Source: UMGS1883 sp045636425
GTDB taxonomy: Bacteria; Bacillota; Clostridia; UMGS1883
Assembly (NCBI GenBank): GCA_045636425.1
Contig: JAZTXM010000012.1
Coordinates: 62,001 to 126,000, forward strand
Length of the DNA: 64,000 bases
Direction of reading: 5' to 3'
In this document: piece after piece, positions 62,211 to 64,000 of the stretch
How the letters are laid out: every line of letters starts with the position of its first letter
Numbering within the stretch: position 1 is the stretch's first letter
Translations under genes and position numbers: made by a program
The notes under the pieces: generated by a model
The model's database searches: none
What the model saw: only the letters and a program-made list of their open reading frames with translations
What the model was told of the DNA's origin: nothing

Positions 62211-64000
62211 TTATAAATTATCATTCTTTTCTGTTCCATTTTCTTCTGCATGATTTTCGTTTTCTATGCTGTCTGAAACGTTTTCCGATTTCTCACTCTG
62301 TGAGGAAAGCTCTCCTTTTTCAAAAACTTCTTCAAATTCTGCTGCATCAAGCTTCTCATATTTTATAAGTGCATTTGCCACATTATCAAGCTTTTCACGG
62401 TTGTCGGTGAGAAGCTTTTCACATTTTGCGTAACATTCATCAACGATTCTCTTGATTTCCTCGTCAATAACCGAAGCTACGCTTTCGCTGTAATTTCTGC
62501 CCTGTGAAAAATCTCTTCCCAGGAATACTTCATGGTCTTCACCCGTAAAGGTGATATAACCTAATTTTTCACTCATACCATACTGCATAACCATTTTCCT
62601 TGCAGTTTTGGTAACATGGTCAAGATCGCTTGAAGCACCGCTGTTTATTTCATTAAACACAATCTTTTCAGCAGCTCTGCCTGCAAGGGACATTATAATC
62701 TGCTCAAGCATTTCTTCCTTGGAAATATAGCTCTTATCGGTATCGGGAAGGCTGAGGGTAAATCCGCCTGCCCTTCCTCTGGGAATAATTGAAACCTGAT
62801 GCACATTATCCTGTGTGGGAAGAAGCTTTGCCGCAACTGCATGACCTGCTTCATGATATGCGGTCTTTTTCTTATTTAATTCATTGTGCTTGCGGTTTTT
62901 CTTTTCGGGACCCATGATAACTTTAAGAATAGCCTCGTCAATTTCATCCTGCTCGATAAGCTTCTTATCTCTGCGTGCTGTAAGAATAGCCGCTTCATTA
63001 AGAAGATTTTCAAGGTCAGCACCCGTAAATCCGTAGGTAGATTTGGAAACTGTTTCAAGGGAAACCGAATCTGAAACGGGCTTATTCTTTGAATGAACCT
63101 TGAGTATTGCCTCTCTGCCCTTCTGGTCGGGATAATTTACCACAACCTGGCGGTCAAATCTTCCCGGTCTTAAAAGTGCCGGGTCAAGTATATCGGGGCG
63201 GTTGGTTGCCGCAATAATAATCACGCCTTCATTTGTTCCGAAGCCGTCCATTTCAACCAAAAGCTGGTTAAGAGTCTGTTCACGCTCATCATGACCTCCG
63301 CCAAGACCTGCACCACGCTGTCTTCCCACGGCATCGATTTCGTCAATGAAAATAATTGCAGGAAGATTTTTTCTCGCCTGTTCAAAAAGGTCACGCACAC
63401 GGCTGGCACCTACGCCCACGAACATTTCCACAAAGTCTGAACCCGATATGGAGAAGAAAGGAACTCCTGCCTCTCCTGCCACGGCCTTTGCAAGAAGTGT
63501 TTTACCTGTTCCGGGAGGGCCTACAAGAAGCACCCCCTTGGGAATCCTTGCACCAAGGTCAATAAATTTCTTCGGATTTTTAAGAAACTCAACAACTTCC
63601 TCAAGCTCTTTCTTTTCCTCGTCTGCACCTGCAACCATATCGAAGTTTATCTTGCTGTCTATGGCGGATTTTGCCTTTGATTTTCCAAAGCTTCCTATTC
63701 CGTGACCACCTGTCTGTGATTTCATAAAAGAGAACCAGAAGAAGCCTATTACAAGAATCATCAGAACTGTGGGAATAAGCGAAATCCACCATGCGGTATC
63801 ATCGGGTGCCGGGACTGATGTCTTAATCTTTCCCTCGGCAATCTGTGATTTGATTTCTTCACCTGCAACCTCAAATAAGATTCCCGGTGTAACCTCTACC
63901 TGATACTCCTTGCCCTGAATTACAGCCTTTGTAACAGTGTCCTCAATAGTAAGCTTTTCCACCTGTTCGTTATTAATAGCCGTCACCAATTCAGAAAAAG
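62211..64000 (-). CDS. ftsH: ATP-dependent zinc metalloprotease FtsH, 5' end outside window
   Basis: About 596 residues visible. The frame is open through the window edge (FSEL before the Val at 63989), so the start and first membrane helix are missing. Visible are the periplasmic-type domain, the second membrane helix (about visible residues 48-70), the AAA domain with Walker A GPPGTGKTLLAKAVAG and Walker B IIFIDEIDAVGRQRG, the second region of homology NRPDILDPALLRPGRFDR, and the zinc site HEAGH. FtsH degrades misfolded membrane and some cytosolic proteins. The next gene downstream encodes the giant secreted protein. Confidence 0.97.
   Translation of the reverse strand, partial: FSELVTAINNEQVEKLTIEDTVTKAVIQGKEYQVEVTPGILFEVAGEEIKSQIAEGKIKTSVPAPDDTAWWISLIPTVLMILVIGFFWFSFMKSQTGGHGIGSFGKSKAKSAIDSKINFDMVAGADEEKKELEEVVEFLKNPKKFIDLGARIPKGVLLVGPPGTGKTLLAKAVAGEAGVPFFSISGSDFVEMFVGVGASRVRDLFEQARKNLPAIIFIDEIDAVGRQRGAGLGGGHDEREQTLNQLLVEMDGFGTNEGVIIIAATNRPDILDPALLRPGRFDRQVVVNYPDQKGREAILKVHSKNKPVSDSVSLETVSKSTYGFTGADLENLLNEAAILTARRDKKLIEQDEIDEAILKVIMGPEKKNRKHNELNKKKTAYHEAGHAVAAKLLPTQDNVHQVSIIPRGRAGGFTLSLPDTDKSYISKEEMLEQIIMSLAGRAAEKIVFNEINSGASSDLDHVTKTARKMVMQYGMSEKLGYITFTGEDHEVFLGRDFSQGRNYSESVASVIDEEIKRIVDECYAKCEKLLTDNREKLDNVANALIKYEKLDAAEFEEVFEKGELSSQSEKSENVSDSIENENHAEENGTEKNDNL

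Overview
This window looks like a chromosomal segment of an anaerobic, low-to-moderate GC member of the Clostridia, probably host-associated. The basis is the gene content: acyl-ACP thioesterase, DegV proteins, an ECF vitamin-transport module, a SpoIID/LytB protein, FeoA/FeoB with the small Cys-rich FeoB partner, and a GGGtGRT protein. Sigma-70-type promoters recur with 17-bp spacers. No rRNA, phage, insertion sequence, integrase or CRISPR array was seen. One tRNA gene, Leu(UAG), lies at 17497-17580.

Layout. 1-2304 (minus): nagA and a truncated ROK-family protein (amino-sugar use). 2452-3235 (plus): TPP riboswitch, attenuator and thiT. 3290-9666 (minus): DegV protein, a two-component system and a heterodimeric ABC exporter with one degenerate ATP site. 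9807-18559: M20 peptidase, TraX-like protein, the ElaA/thioesterase/sbcD/sbcC operon, a small helical protein, tRNA-Leu and a zinc-ribbon membrane protein. 18764-26856 (plus): cytidylate-kinase-like protein, a NifU-like/GGGtGRT pair, and an AraC regulator followed by an amino-sugar operon (unknown two-domain protein, murQ, murK-like kinase, nanE). 27039-29550 (minus): feoA, feoB and the Cys-rich partner behind two DtxR-like palindromes. 29693-31008: LysM protein preceded by a candidate H-type RNA pseudoknot. 31052-42921 (minus): CvpA, DUF5711, truA, ecfT-ecfA2-ecfA1, methyltransferase, DegV and an ABC/DUF1854/ABC module. 43068-45393 (minus): queA and a SpoIID/LytB protein. 45552-50024 (plus): dapA, dapB, hlyIII-like, asd and a second dapA (lysine/diaminopimelate synthesis). 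50166-62099 (minus): one giant secreted protein of 3977 residues. 62211-64000 (minus): ftsH, cut by the window edge.

How the genes connect. NagA, MurQ, the BadF-type kinase and NanE would send MurNAc, GlcNAc and ManNAc to GlcN-6-P, though no transporter or NagB is visible. ThiT needs an energizing ECF module, and a complete EcfA1-EcfA2-EcfT set is in the same window. Both dapA copies, dapB and asd cover the early aspartate-to-DAP steps.

The strongest leads for something undescribed are: the giant protein, which joins three tandem beta-helix modules to a phospholipase-D-like domain and five LamG-like repeats; the ABC/DUF1854/ABC module, whose transporters carry extra N-terminal domains; the amidotransferase-like/(alpha/alpha)6 protein in the murQ operon with its tandem palindromic operator; the GGGtGRT/NifU-like pair; and the pseudoknot upstream of the LysM gene.
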